Source of the DNA: Mesoflavibacter sp. | GTDB taxonomy: Bacteria > Pseudomonadota > Alphaproteobacteria > UBA8366 > Aestuariispiraceae | NCBI GenBank assembly: GCA_017792345.1 | Contig: CP051228.1 | Span: 3,812,148-3,876,147 of the forward strand | Length of the DNA stretch: 64,000 bases | Direction: 5' to 3' | Made by a program: the position numbers and the translations under genes | Notes under the pieces: model-generated | What the model saw: only the letters and a program-made list of their open reading frames with translations | What the model was told of the DNA's origin: nothing | The model's database searches: none | Shown here: positions 26,150-33,980 of the stretch, in pieces | How the letters are laid out: each line of letters begins with the position of its first letter | Position numbering within the stretch: the stretch's first letter is position 1

Positions 26150-26491
26150 TTAGTCGGCGGCCGCGGTGATGATTATCTCGACTTTCAGGTCATCGCGCGC
26201 CAGTCGCGATTCACCGCATGCGCGGGCCGGGGCGTGGCCTTCCGGAACCCAGGCGTCCCAAACTTGGTTCATCTCATCGAAGTCGGATATGTCCGACAGC
26301 CAAACAATCGCCTGCAGGATACGGTCGGGCGAGGAGCCGGCCTTTTCCAGCAGCGCCTTGATCCGACCCAGACAGTCGCGGGTCTGATCCGCAACGGTCG
26401 CTCCGTCGCCGACCTGACCGCACAGATAGACAACCCCGTTATGCTTCACGATGCGGGACATGCGTTTGCCGGTTTCGATACGTTCGATCAC
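26150..26491 (-). CDS. RidA/YjgF-family enamine/imine deaminase
   Basis: A 113-aa RidA-type protein, slightly shorter than the usual 125-130 aa. It shows the family's VVYLCGQVGD, the long helix QTRDCLGRIKALLEKAGS, and the C-terminal ...ARDDLKVEIIITA strand; the nearby Arg in ARACGESRLAR is a candidate for the substrate carboxylate-binding Arg, though spacing differs from E. coli RidA. RidA proteins hydrolyse reactive imines and enamines made by amine-oxidising or PLP enzymes. The start overlaps the stop of the upstream oxidase gene by 4 bases, so it is the last gene of the oxidase operon. Confidence 0.88.
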   Translation of the reverse strand: MIERIETGKRMSRIVKHNGVVYLCGQVGDGATVADQTRDCLGRIKALLEKAGSSPDRILQAIVWLSDISDFDEMNQVWDAWVPEGHAPARACGESRLARDDLKVEIIITAAAD

Positions 26492-27885
26492 TCTTCAATC
26501 TCCTGTTGGTCGTTAAGGCTTGCGATCTCTCCCAGGGTGACGGGTTTGATCGGCGGTCGGATGTGGTAATAGCCGGTCGTGTCCGGAGAGACGCCGTTTG
26601 CCTCGCTCAGCAACGCCGTCACGGTCAGGCCGCAATACCGGCCCTGACAGGGGCCCATGCCGGGCCGCCCGAAGGCTTTCGTCTGGTTGGGGCCGAGACA
26701 TCCCAGTCCGGCGTAGCGTCGGATGTCGCCGGCAGTCACTTCCTCGCAGCGGCAGATGATGGTGGAATCCGTCGGCGATAGCGCCTCGCGATAGGGCGGA
26801 TAGGCGGCGTCGAGAAATGGACGAACGGCCAGTTCCTTGTCCAAGGCCCGTGTCAGTGTGGCCAGTTCACCGGCAATACCGGCATCCGTCGACGCGCCGA
26901 CATCTCGGGCGATATGCAGGGCGGCGATCCGTCCGGCCAGTGCCGCGGCCTTCGCGCCGCCGATGCCGGCACCGTCGCCGGCCACGAAGATGGTTTCCAT
27001 GGCGGTTCGGCCGCCCGGCCCGGTCTCCGGCACGAAGCAGTGCTGCGCCGGATCCCAGCGATGCGGGATGTTCAGCGACCGCGCGGCCTGAACATGTGGG
27101 ACGACACCGTGATGCAGCAGGATCGTATCGGCTTCAATGCGGTGTTCCCGGCCATCGGCCTTGAAGCGAATGGCCTCGGCCCGGCCGGTGCCTTCGGCGG
27201 CCAGCCCCGTGGCACCGGTATGGCGTGGCACGCCGGCGCGCTGGATCTGCCGCAGCATCTGTGCGCCCTTACGGAGGTAGCGCCAGCCGGAAAGGGCCCC
27301 GGGCAGCTGCCTGAGCGCGCGCAGAAAGTCGCCCCGCGTCTGGGTCTCGACCAGCGCCAAGGGCGGGGTGCCGGCCCGCACCATCTGCGCTGCGATCAGG
27401 TAGAGCAAGGGCCCGGACCCGGCGATGACCGCCCGTTCCGCCACGATACCGGACTGCTTGAGGAGGATCTGTGCCGCCCCGGCGGTCATCACGCCGGGCA
27501 GCGTCCAACCCGGAATTGGCATCGGCCGTTCCAGCGCGCCGGTCGCGATCAGCAACCTTTTGCCTTCGACACTGCCTGCCTGACCATCTACGGAAAAAAA
27601 CACGCGCGGGCCGTTTTCGATCTGCCAGACGGTCGCCCCAGGGATATGGGCGATCGACGGATGATCCAGCCCGCGCGCTAGAGGGAGGCCGTCGGCATAG
27701 TCGGGGCCGAGGATGTCGCCGCGCCGCGATGCGGCCCGTTCGACATCGCGGTAAATCTGGCCGCCCGCACGGAACTGTTCGTCGAGTACGGTCACCGACA
27801 GTCCCTTGTCGGCAGCCGCTCGGGCCGCAGCCATGCCGGCCGGACCCGCGCCGATCACGATCAGGTCATGCATCGTGCGGCTCAT
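26488..27885 (-). CDS. FAD/NAD(P)-binding oxidase subunit A (OoxA/HcnB-like)
   Basis: This 465-aa flavoprotein has a Rossmann FAD motif VIGAGPAGMAAARAA at the N-terminus, a second nucleotide-binding segment (VIAGSGPLLYLIAAQ, about residue 155), and a C-terminal BFD-like [2Fe-2S] domain with CRCEE...GPCQGRYC (about residues 380-425). This layout is found in subunit A of octopine/nopaline oxidases, HcnB of HCN synthase and the alpha subunit of D-hydroxyproline dehydrogenase. The next two upstream genes encode the matching small ferredoxin and FAD oxidase subunits. The substrate is not identifiable from sequence. Confidence 0.88.
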   Translation of the reverse strand: MSRTMHDLIVIGAGPAGMAAARAAADKGLSVTVLDEQFRAGGQIYRDVERAASRRGDILGPDYADGLPLARGLDHPSIAHIPGATVWQIENGPRVFFSVDGQAGSVEGKRLLIATGALERPMPIPGWTLPGVMTAGAAQILLKQSGIVAERAVIAGSGPLLYLIAAQMVRAGTPPLALVETQTRGDFLRALRQLPGALSGWRYLRKGAQMLRQIQRAGVPRHTGATGLAAEGTGRAEAIRFKADGREHRIEADTILLHHGVVPHVQAARSLNIPHRWDPAQHCFVPETGPGGRTAMETIFVAGDGAGIGGAKAAALAGRIAALHIARDVGASTDAGIAGELATLTRALDKELAVRPFLDAAYPPYREALSPTDSTIICRCEEVTAGDIRRYAGLGCLGPNQTKAFGRPGMGPCQGRYCGLTVTALLSEANGVSPDTTGYYHIRPPIKPVTLGEIASLNDQQEIEE

Positions 27886-28159
27886 GCGGTTTGCGAATGG
27901 TCATGCCTTCCTGCACCGTGACGAGGCATGCCTGCCGCACGATCCCGTCGATTTCGACCAGGCAATCGTAGCAGGCACCCATCATGCAGTACGGGGCTCG
28001 AGGCGCGCCGGAAGTAGGGGTTTCGCGAAAGCGGTGAATTCCGGCGGCCAGAAGCGACGCGGCCAGATTCTCGCCGTCGGGCAGCGACAGGTCTTGTCCG
28101 TCGAAGACGACGCGGACGCGCCTGTCATCTGTGTTGAGGCTACGAAAAGCGGTCTTCAC
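27866..28159 (-). CDS. Small [2Fe-2S] ferredoxin subunit of the oxidase
   Basis: A 97-aa subunit of the HcnA/OoxX type (Fer2_4). The Cys pattern YCMMGACYDC, with a further C about 12 residues on (VRQACLV), fits the plant-type [2Fe-2S] site. GTG 28159 is taken as start because GGAGG lies 7 bases upstream; longer in-frame starts fall inside the neighbouring gene. It overlaps the upstream oxidase gene by 20 bases and the downstream subunit A gene by 20 bases, strong evidence for co-translation. It should pass electrons between the two flavin subunits. Confidence 0.88.
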   Translation of the reverse strand: MKTAFRSLNTDDRRVRVVFDGQDLSLPDGENLAASLLAAGIHRFRETPTSGAPRAPYCMMGACYDCLVEIDGIVRQACLVTVQEGMTIRKPHEPHDA

Positions 28160-29234
28160 CGAAAACCTCCAGATCCGGGGCGGCCGATGTCTTTTCCAGC
28201 CAGTCGGGCAGGAATCGCGCATGGGCCGCGGACAGTGTGATGCCGCTGTGGCAGGTGACGAGAAAGGCGTCCGGCATTTCCGGGCTTTCCTGATAGATCG
28301 GCAATCCGTCGGGCGACAGGATGCGAAGCGCCCCCCAGGACCGAACGAGATTGGCGCGGGCCAGAATCGGATAGGCCCGGACAGCCTCCGCCGCCAGTCG
28401 CGACAGGCCGGCGGGTGTTACAGTGTTGTCGAGCCCGACCTCTTCATTTGTGGCGCCGATCTGGATGCCGCCCTCGTCGACCTGACGCGCGATCAGGGAG
28501 GGGCGGTTCATGATCTTCGGCATCTTCTCAGTAATCAGGACCTGACCGCGTTGGGGCCGGACGGGCGCCTTGAAGCCCATGAGCGGCCCCAATTCGATCG
28601 CTCCCAGCCCCGCCGACAGGACCGTCTTGCGGGAGCGGATTTCCGTTCCGTCCGAACAGGTGATGCGGAACAGGTCTTTCCGATCGATACCCGTGACATG
28701 CTTGCCGGTCAGCACCGTCCCGCCCAGCGTGCGGACATCCTGGGCCAGGGCGCGCAGCAAACGCAGCGGGTTCGCGTGACCGTCCTGATGATGCAGGATC
28801 GCGCCGACCACGGAGGGGCCGATATTAGGTTCCTCCCGGCGCAGGGCGTTGCTGCCCAAAATTTCATACGGATAATCGCCGCCGAGCTTCCGTTTGAGCT
28901 CTTCATACTTTGCGACGGTGTTTTGCAGTTCCTCTTCGGAGAAATGAAGGTCGTAGCCGCCTTCCTGCCGCAGACCGATGTCCTGGCCGGTCGCGTCGGC
29001 AAGTTCCGCCGCATACGCCGCCCAGGCGCCTGCCGATTGCTGAGACCATCGGGCATAGCGCGGTTGGTTCATGCCCTTGGACTGAACCCAGACCAGACCG
29101 AAATTGCCCCGGCTGGCCCGGAAGGAGCCGTCATCCCCGTCGAGGACCGTCACCGAAAGGCCGCGCTTCAGCAGCCCCCAGGCGACAGACAGGCCCACCA
29201 CCCCGCCACCGATTATGGCGTAGTCCGATTCCAT
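28140..29234 (-). CDS. FAD-dependent amino-acid/amine oxidase subunit B (HcnC/OoxB-like)
   Basis: A 364-aa DAO-superfamily flavoprotein beginning with the dinucleotide-binding motif IIGGGVVGLSVAWGLLKRG. This family oxidises C-N bonds of glycine, sarcosine, D-amino acids, D-hydroxyproline or opines to imines; it is the catalytic subunit of the three-part enzyme encoded here. ATG 29234 is chosen for its GGAG 7 bases upstream and for placing the FAD motif at the N-terminus; the frame extends to 29354 without need. It is separated by 61 bases from the TRAP binding protein upstream. Confidence 0.88.
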   Translation of the reverse strand: MESDYAIIGGGVVGLSVAWGLLKRGLSVTVLDGDDGSFRASRGNFGLVWVQSKGMNQPRYARWSQQSAGAWAAYAAELADATGQDIGLRQEGGYDLHFSEEELQNTVAKYEELKRKLGGDYPYEILGSNALRREEPNIGPSVVGAILHHQDGHANPLRLLRALAQDVRTLGGTVLTGKHVTGIDRKDLFRITCSDGTEIRSRKTVLSAGLGAIELGPLMGFKAPVRPQRGQVLITEKMPKIMNRPSLIARQVDEGGIQIGATNEEVGLDNTVTPAGLSRLAAEAVRAYPILARANLVRSWGALRILSPDGLPIYQESPEMPDAFLVTCHSGITLSAAHARFLPDWLEKTSAAPDLEVFGEDRFS

Positions 29235-29295
29235 TCGAATTCTCCGGAAAGAGAAGCGGGCGGGCGACCTGATTGCCGCCCGCCCGGTATCCGAC

Positions 29296-30291
29296 TTAGT
29301 TCGTGGCCGACTGGGCACGGTCCAGGATGGCCTGGCCCCATTCGGCACCGACATCCTCGAGGACCACCGGCCAGACTTCGGCGCGGACCTTTGCGGCCAT
29401 GGCGGCGATCTGGTCGTCGGTCAGCGTCACGAGCGTGGTGCCGAGTTCGTCGGCAAGGCGTTTCTCGTTCCGGCCCTGGTCGGCTTCCGCCACCTCCCAG
29501 CGCGTGGCTTCAAATGCCTCGGCTTCCTTTTTCAAAGCGGCCAGGCTCTCGTCCGAAAGTTCCGACAGGCTGTCATTGGACAGCATCATGAACCAGACTT
29601 CGAAATGGGTGTTGGCCGGGATGTAGGTCTTGGTCACGTCCCGGAACGAGGCGTAATAACCTTCCGCACCCGACCCGATGACACCGTCCACAACGCCGGT
29701 CTGAACCGCCGTGAAGGCTTCGGCGAAAGGAATCGGCGACGGGATATAGCCCAGCGCTTCCCCGGTCAGCTGGAAGCTCTTGATCCCCGGAACGCGTACC
29801 TTGATGCCGTTCGGTTCGGTGCTGCCGGCCTGCGGATTGTCGACATTCAGCGAGATGCCGCCAAAGTAGACCGGATAGGCGGCCAGAACCGTGATGTTCT
29901 GTTCCTGGAACAGGTCCACCATCGTCTCGCGGACGGCGCCGCCCGGCCCGTAAATGGCCTGTGCCTCGTCCCAGTTGCCGGCGAGATAGGGGAAGGACGC
30001 GATCTGCATGCGCCGATCGGCGGCGGTTCCGGCAGGCTGGGTTGCCATGTCGATGGCGCCCACGCTGATCCGTTCCTGCACCGTCGTGTAGTCGCCCAGC
30101 GCGGAAGCCGGGAAGATCTGGATCTTCACATCGCCGTCGGTCGCCTTTTCCACAGCATCGGCAAAGGCACGCAATTCGACGTCGATGGTCGCGCCCTGCG
30201 GGCGGACATGGCTCATCTTGAGGGTTTCGGCCAGGGCCGGGGAGGCGGTGACCAGGGCGGCAAGCGCCGTCGCTAACAGTTTCGCTTTCAT
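29296..30291 (-). CDS. TRAP transporter solute-binding protein (DctP family)
   Basis: A 331-aa periplasmic protein with a clean signal peptide (1-21, ending SPALA) and the DctP-family pattern: LGDYTTVQERISVGAIDMA, GIKVRVPGIKSFQLTGEALGYIPSPIPFAEAFTAVQTGVVDG. The Arg in VRVPG is the residue that normally pairs with the ligand carboxylate. This suggests a carboxylate-bearing substrate such as an amino acid, opine or betaine, in line with the oxidase genes downstream. The membrane subunits are the next two genes upstream. Confidence 0.93.
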   Translation of the reverse strand: MKAKLLATALAALVTASPALAETLKMSHVRPQGATIDVELRAFADAVEKATDGDVKIQIFPASALGDYTTVQERISVGAIDMATQPAGTAADRRMQIASFPYLAGNWDEAQAIYGPGGAVRETMVDLFQEQNITVLAAYPVYFGGISLNVDNPQAGSTEPNGIKVRVPGIKSFQLTGEALGYIPSPIPFAEAFTAVQTGVVDGVIGSGAEGYYASFRDVTKTYIPANTHFEVWFMMLSNDSLSELSDESLAALKKEAEAFEATRWEVAEADQGRNEKRLADELGTTLVTLTDDQIAAMAAKVRAEVWPVVLEDVGAEWGQAILDRAQSATN

Positions 30292-30337
30292 CGATTTCTC
30301 CCAGTTTTCTGGAGGTTGGTTGAAACTTGGCCGCGGC

Positions 30338-31636
30338 TCAGTATCCGAAGAGCCTTGGCAGGAATAATGAGAGGTCCGGCCAGAAGGATGTCAGGAACAC
30401 CACCGGGACATAGCCGGTGACGATCAGGAACATGGCCGGTGGGATCATCTTGGTAACCTTCACATTCCCGACACGGGCACCGAGATAGAGAATGGAGGCA
30501 TAGGGCGGCGTCACCCCTCCCATGGCCGTGTTGACCCCCATGATCGCCGCGAACTGGACAGGGCTGATCCCAAGCGCCGTCATCAGCGGCAGCAACAGCG
30601 GCGCGATCAGGATGATCGCGGTCGCGTCGTTGACCACCATGCCGACCAGGAACAGCAGGATGTTGATGAAGATCAACAGCAGGATCTTGTTCTCGGTGAC
30701 TGAGAAGATGGCGGAGACCATCTGCTGCGGGATGCTCTCATAGACGAACATCTGGCTGAGGATCATCGAGAACAGGATCATGACCATGATCGTCCCGACG
30801 GCTGTCGCCGCCTCGCGTCCCGCCGACAGGAAGTTCGGCAGCTTCAGCCCGCGATAGATCAGGAAACCGACTGGAATCGAGTAGATCACGGCGACGGCAG
30901 CCGCCTCGGTCGGTGTCATGACGCCGCCATAGATCCCGCCGAGGATGATGACCGGCAGCAGCAGGGCCGGCAGCGCGCGGGCGCCGCGTCGGCTGGCTTC
31001 GCCGGCCAGCTTTCCGAAGCTGGGGGTCTCGTCGAGGATCAGCGGGAACTTTCGGCTCATCCACAGGTTCATGATCGAGAAGGACGCCATGATCATTAGG
31101 CCTGGTCCCAGCGTCGCCAGGAAACACGCAGCGATCGAGGTGTCGGTGACCCAGCCATAGAGGATCATGGTGACGGAGGGCGGGATCAGCAGGCCGAGAA
31201 TGGAGGAGTTGGCGACCAGAGCGGTGGCATAGGCCCGGGGATAGCCGCGTTTCTCCATCTCCGGGATCAGCAGTGGACCGATCGCCGCGATGCCAGTCAG
31301 GCCGGAGCCCGAGATCGCACCGATGATGGCACAACTGACCGCCGCGACGACGCCTAATCCGCCGCGCACATGACCGACGAAGACGTTCACGAAGCGTAAC
31401 AGCGAGGCCGCTATCCCGCTTTGAGACATGATCGTCCCGGCCAGAACGAAAAGCGGGATCGCCAGCAGGATCGGGTTCGACAATTGCTGAACGCCCCAGA
31501 GCATCATGCCCTTCATGGTGACGTCGCCGATGAAATACATGACCATCAGGGCGCCGCCGAAACAGTAGGGGAGCGGCACACCGAGCGTCAGCGTTATGAC
31601 AAGGACGCCGATGGCGAGAAGAGCGACTTCAATCAT
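30338..31636 (-). CDS. TRAP transporter large permease (DctM family)
   Basis: A 432-aa polytopic protein with about 12 hydrophobic segments and the DctM hallmarks AAVSCAIIGAISGSGLTGIAAIG and GVNTAMGGVTPPYASILYLG. It forms the sodium-coupled translocation channel with DctQ. ATG 31636 is used because it overlaps the dctQ stop as ATGA; the frame is open further upstream only within dctQ. Confidence 0.94.
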   Translation of the reverse strand: MIEVALLAIGVLVITLTLGVPLPYCFGGALMVMYFIGDVTMKGMMLWGVQQLSNPILLAIPLFVLAGTIMSQSGIAASLLRFVNVFVGHVRGGLGVVAAVSCAIIGAISGSGLTGIAAIGPLLIPEMEKRGYPRAYATALVANSSILGLLIPPSVTMILYGWVTDTSIAACFLATLGPGLMIMASFSIMNLWMSRKFPLILDETPSFGKLAGEASRRGARALPALLLPVIILGGIYGGVMTPTEAAAVAVIYSIPVGFLIYRGLKLPNFLSAGREAATAVGTIMVMILFSMILSQMFVYESIPQQMVSAIFSVTENKILLLIFINILLFLVGMVVNDATAIILIAPLLLPLMTALGISPVQFAAIMGVNTAMGGVTPPYASILYLGARVGNVKVTKMIPPAMFLIVTGYVPVVFLTSFWPDLSLFLPRLFGY

Positions 31637-32103
31637 TGGGCGGCTCCCGTCCGAAGGTCGCGGATATGCCGGATCAGATGCAGCGCGGTGTAGACCATCA
31701 TCAGGGCCAGACCGACGACCAGTGCGACGTCGAAATAGAAGGTCGGGATGTAGAGCGTCGGGCTCTCTCGCCAGACCTTCCAGGCGTATTGCGTGAACTG
31801 CCACGCCCAGCTCAGCAGCCAGAGGCCGACGATCAGGCTGATCACCTCGCCGACGATCGCCAGGATCGTGTGGCCGCGATCGGATTTCAGGAAGATTTCC
31901 AGCACATTCGCGCGAATATGCGAATTCTCACGCGACGCGTTCACCGCGCCCAGGATGTAAAGCCAGACGGTGGGATACATCATGGTTTCCTCAAGCCCCA
32001 TGACCGGGACTTCCAGGACGTATCGCGTGATGACCTGCACGAACTGGCCAAGGGCCACGATGCAGATCAACGATGTCAGCAGGATGGATGCAAAACGGTT
32101 CAT
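31633..32103 (-). CDS. TRAP transporter small permease (DctQ family)
   Basis: A 156-aa protein with four hydrophobic helices and the DctQ-type ITRYVLEVPVMGLEE and HIRANVLEIFL segments. It is the first gene of the leftward operon. ATG 32103 is chosen because GGGGGA lies just upstream and the first helix follows directly; an in-frame ATG at 32157 would add 18 residues. The 88-base gap to the divergent LysR gene should hold both promoters. Confidence 0.9.
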   Translation of the reverse strand: MNRFASILLTSLICIVALGQFVQVITRYVLEVPVMGLEETMMYPTVWLYILGAVNASRENSHIRANVLEIFLKSDRGHTILAIVGEVISLIVGLWLLSWAWQFTQYAWKVWRESPTLYIPTFYFDVALVVGLALMMVYTALHLIRHIRDLRTGAAQ

Positions 32104-32191
32104 TCGGGTCCCCCACGGAAGTGCTTGAACTAACGCCAACCACGTGCACAAGTTCAAATTCGAAATATCGCTTATCCTATAAATCGATCTT

Positions 32192-33142
32192 ATGGCCTAC
32201 ACTCCGAATCTCACCATCCGGCAATTGCAGACTTTCCGTGAAGTGATGCGGACCGGGTCGATTTCCGAGGCGGGGCGGGCGCTCGGTCGAACCCAGCCGG
32301 CGGTGTCGAGCGTGATCGCGGCGCTGGAGGGAGAGCTTGGATTTCCCTTGTTTGTCAGGGATCGCGGGCGCCTGACACCCTGTCCCGAGGCGCATTACTT
32401 TCTGGAAGAGGCTTCGGAAATTCTCACCCGCCTGGAACGGGCGCAACACGCAATGGCTGAATTGTCCGGGCATCAGCGGGGCGCTGTCCGGATCGCTTGT
32501 TATCCGGCGGCATCGGGCTTTTTCCTGCCGAGACTGCTGGTCGAGTTCCTGCGTGACCGGCCCAAGGTGAAGGCGGATCTGATGATGAGGTCCTCGCTGG
32601 TCGTGGAGGACCTGATCGCCTCTCAGGAATACGATATCGGTCTTGCCGAAACGCCGTCTCCGCGCCCGTCGATCCAGATTGAATCGTTCGAACTGAGCTG
32701 CGTCGTCGCGCTGTCACGCCACGATCCGCTGGCCGCTCTGCCCGTGATAACGCCGCGGGACCTGGACGGAAAACCGTTGGCCATGCTGTTTGATGAGCAC
32801 AGCATGACCCGCGACCTGCGCGACGCTTTCCGTCAGGCCGGCGCGCGGGTGAATCGCCGCTTTTGTTTGCGCACCCTGTTGCCAACGCTCGATCTCGTTG
32901 CCGGGGGCCTATGCGCGTCCATTGTCGATCGGATCACCGTCGCGACCTATAGCGGCAGCGATATCGTGTTCCGGGATTTCAGGCCGTCGATTGCCTCTAG
33001 GATTTCGATCCTGCGTCCGGCCCACCGGCCCGCCTCGCAGCTCGCCCTGGCGTTCCACGACCTGCTTTGCGGGGCCATGCGAAATCTCGAGACGACGGAA
33101 AATGTGGCCGATATGCAGCTTCCGCCCGGGATAGGGGGCTGA
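32192..33142 (+). CDS. LysR-type regulator divergent from the TRAP/oxidase operon
   Basis: A 316-aa LysR regulator. The N-terminal winged helix (residues 5-65) includes TGSISEAGRALGRTQPAVSS and LEGELGFPLFVRDRG; the co-inducer domain follows from about residue 95. LysR genes usually lie divergent to the operon they control and respond to its substrate or an intermediate, so this one probably governs the TRAP-oxidase-RidA genes. The intergenic region contains TTCGAA and AT-rich half-sites, but no site stands out enough to name. Confidence 0.93.
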   Translation: MAYTPNLTIRQLQTFREVMRTGSISEAGRALGRTQPAVSSVIAALEGELGFPLFVRDRGRLTPCPEAHYFLEEASEILTRLERAQHAMAELSGHQRGAVRIACYPAASGFFLPRLLVEFLRDRPKVKADLMMRSSLVVEDLIASQEYDIGLAETPSPRPSIQIESFELSCVVALSRHDPLAALPVITPRDLDGKPLAMLFDEHSMTRDLRDAFRQAGARVNRRFCLRTLLPTLDLVAGGLCASIVDRITVATYSGSDIVFRDFRPSIASRISILRPAHRPASQLALAFHDLLCGAMRNLETTENVADMQLPPGIGG

Positions 33143-33199
33143 AGGCGGCGGACGAAATGCCGATCTCGGCTTGGCAACTCTCGCCGGCAGACCCGGTAT

Positions 33200-33706
33200 T
33201 CACTCCGTCTCAAGACGATACTTGAGAAAACGCTCGCCATCGTAATCAATCGCGCCAACGTATTTTGCGCCAAGTCGGTCGAGGGCGCCCAATTTCTTTC
33301 GAGACGGCGGCAGAAGGAACGTCACGAACGATATTCGTTCGTCAGCATGGGCAAATTCGATCGCTTTCTTTGTAATCCGTCTGCCAAGACCAAAGGCTTC
33401 AGGGCGCAGGACCAAACCAAAGTCCCACTCTTCGCCTTCCTTCTGGAAACCACCCCATCCAACATATTCGCCGTTTACGAGGATCGCCCAATGCCCGAGT
33501 CCATCTCGGATCCAGGACCGTTCTTTCCGCGCAACAAAATTCTCGACAACTTCAGTGTCCCACTTTCCTACGAGCAGGGGCATGTGCTCGGCTAGCCGCG
33601 GGTCGGACATATGACGGGCGATCTCCGTCGGTTCAATTTCCGTTAACCGAACGAAGGAGACTTCATCTTTCATAACAGCGATCATTTCTATTGGGTCGGA
33701 GGCCAT
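33200..33706 (-). CDS. GNAT-family acetyltransferase
   Basis: About 168 aa with the GNAT fold: WAILVNGEYVGWGGFQ, an EEWDFGLVLRPEAFGLGRRITKKAIEFA region holding the acetyl-CoA-binding G-x-G segment, and a C-terminal KKLGALDRLGAKYVG. It resembles RimJ/RimL-type transferases. The acceptor is unknown. ATG 33706 follows GGGAGG with good spacing; ATG 33718 is also in frame. It is convergent with the LysR gene and not part of an evident operon. Confidence 0.85.
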   Translation of the reverse strand: MASDPIEMIAVMKDEVSFVRLTEIEPTEIARHMSDPRLAEHMPLLVGKWDTEVVENFVARKERSWIRDGLGHWAILVNGEYVGWGGFQKEGEEWDFGLVLRPEAFGLGRRITKKAIEFAHADERISFVTFLLPPSRKKLGALDRLGAKYVGAIDYDGERFLKYRLETE

Positions 33707-33980
33707 TCTGCCTCCCATTTTGGGAATAAGGCGCCCAGAAATCTAAGGGCGTTTCAGTGGTCCAACGTGCTTGTCCGAGTTGGACGCGTCAGAGCCTGCG
33801 CCACTTGAATACGCCGCTTCGTTCGGCAGGGGCAAATGCCTTCGTCGGCAGGAAGGGTTACCGACGTCGCCGGTCATGACCTCGCGTGCCGTTGGATCAG
33901 GCCAGTCGGCTCGAGGACTTTACCGAAACCTAGATCTCAAGCTATTGAAATGGCTTAGGAAAAATCATTCGACAATGTTG

